Below, in pieces: positions 61,793 through 62,202 of a stretch of 62,202 nt of DNA (its first letter is position 1; every line of letters starts with the position of its first letter). Below the pieces are notes generated by a model. The model was not told the DNA's origin, searched no databases, and saw nothing but the letters and a program-made list of their open reading frames with translations. The stretch spans positions 1 to 62,202 of the forward strand of contig JAQBXX010000001.1 of assembly GCA_027624315.1 (NCBI GenBank), in the 5' to 3' direction. The DNA is from Pseudomonadota bacterium (GTDB lineage Bacteria > Pseudomonadota > Gammaproteobacteria > SURF-13). Both the position numbers and the translations under genes were made by a program.

Positions 61793-62202
61793 TTAAAGCC
61801 GGAAATCTTCGCCCAGATAAACCTCCTTGACATGGGGATTATTGAGCACGGCCTCCGGCGTGCCTTCTGCAATCACCCGGCCCTCATTCATGATGTAGGC
61901 GCGCGCGCAGATGCCGAGGGTCTCGCGTACCTTGTGATCGGTAATCAGGATACCGATCCCGCGTTCGCACAAGTGTTTGATAATGGATTGGATGTCGAGC
62001 ACCGAGAGCGGATCGACACCGGCAAAGGGCTCATCCAGCAGGATGAAGCTGGGATCGGTGGCCAGCGCACGTGCGATTTCCACCCTCCGCCGCTCGCCCC
62101 CGGAGAGGCTTAGACCCAGACTATCGCGCAGATGCGTGATGTGAAATTCACGCAACAGGTCTTCCTTCGTCTGCTCCTGCTCGTCCGGGTCGAGATCGGG
62201 GC
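61793..62202 (-). CDS. lptB: LPS export ABC ATPase LptB, C-terminal part
   Basis: Partial; the 5' end lies beyond the window. The frame is open to the edge ([20 protein letters not shown]), so the internal TTG at 62155 is not a real start. Signature [17 protein letters not shown], Walker [17 protein letters not shown]-loop [12 protein letters not shown], and the C-terminal [21 protein letters not shown] are LptB-specific. Energises LPS extraction with LptF/G. Usual neighbour of rpoN. Confidence 0.95.
   Translation of the reverse strand, partial: PDLDPDEQEQTKEDLLREFHITHLRDSLGLSLSGGERRRVEIARALATDPSFILLDEPFAGVDPLSVLDIQSIIKHLCERGIGILITDHKVRETLGICARAYIMNEGRVIAEGTPEAVLNNPHVKEVYLGEDFRL

Overview
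The window looks like a chromosomal segment of a GC-rich gammaproteobacterium. The evidence is the conserved blocks ponA | pilQ-aroK-aroB-dgt-gltB-gltD-hemE and lptB-rpoN-hpf-ptsN-hprK-rapZ-EIIA-ptsH, the EF-P beta-lysylation set epmB/efp/epmA, and the neighbourhood polA / DUF2782 / thrB. Cytochrome c maturation is of the ResB/CcsB (System II) type. I cannot name the genus; a Chromatiales- or Acidiferrobacter-like lineage is only a guess. No rRNA, tRNA, CRISPR array or prophage was seen.

Layout. 87-7119 (-): a metal-efflux operon (His-rich small protein, cupredoxin, TolC-like, HlyD-like, HME-RND pump) behind a strong sigma70-like promoter. 7242-12958: ThDP enzyme, cNMP-binding protein, and resB/ccsB split by a MITE. 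13034-20833: polA with a possible downstream sRNA, a LOG-family protein, DUF2782, thrB, a GGDEF/EAL protein and a SPOR protein. 20823-25673: argS, priA, a DnaA-box cluster and a nucleotidyltransferase-like protein. 25698-40232: ponA, a truncated pilQ, aroK, aroB, dgt, gltBD, hemE. 40243-51055: small and decayed genes, parC, htpX, DUF1015, a broken FimX-like gene, epmB/efp/epmA and a cold shock protein. 51252-62202 (-): lptB-rpoN-hpf-ptsN-hprK-rapZ-EIIA-ptsH-corA, then a Gld-type ABC cluster and mutM, almost all on the minus strand with tight spacing.

Two themes stand out. First, gene decay. pilQ has lost its signal peptide and first AMIN domain, and pilMNOP are absent where they normally stand. 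A FimX-like receiver/EAL gene is broken by an internal deletion with a frameshift. A DUF167 gene is frameshifted, a DUF4177-like gene and corA carry in-frame amber codons, hprK is reduced to its kinase domain, and the proofreading site of PolA is degenerate. The pilQ and FimX-like losses together suggest that the type IV pilus system is gone or non-functional.

Second, the intergenic spaces are packed with short non-coding repeats. The most striking is a family of four elements of about 150 bp (28127, 47585, 48752, 59661). Each has a variable hairpin whose arms change together, an invariant GC-rich stem-loop and a conserved 40-base tail. Three of the four sit within 13 bases of a start codon. 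I saw no described family I could match it to, so this is the best candidate for something new here.
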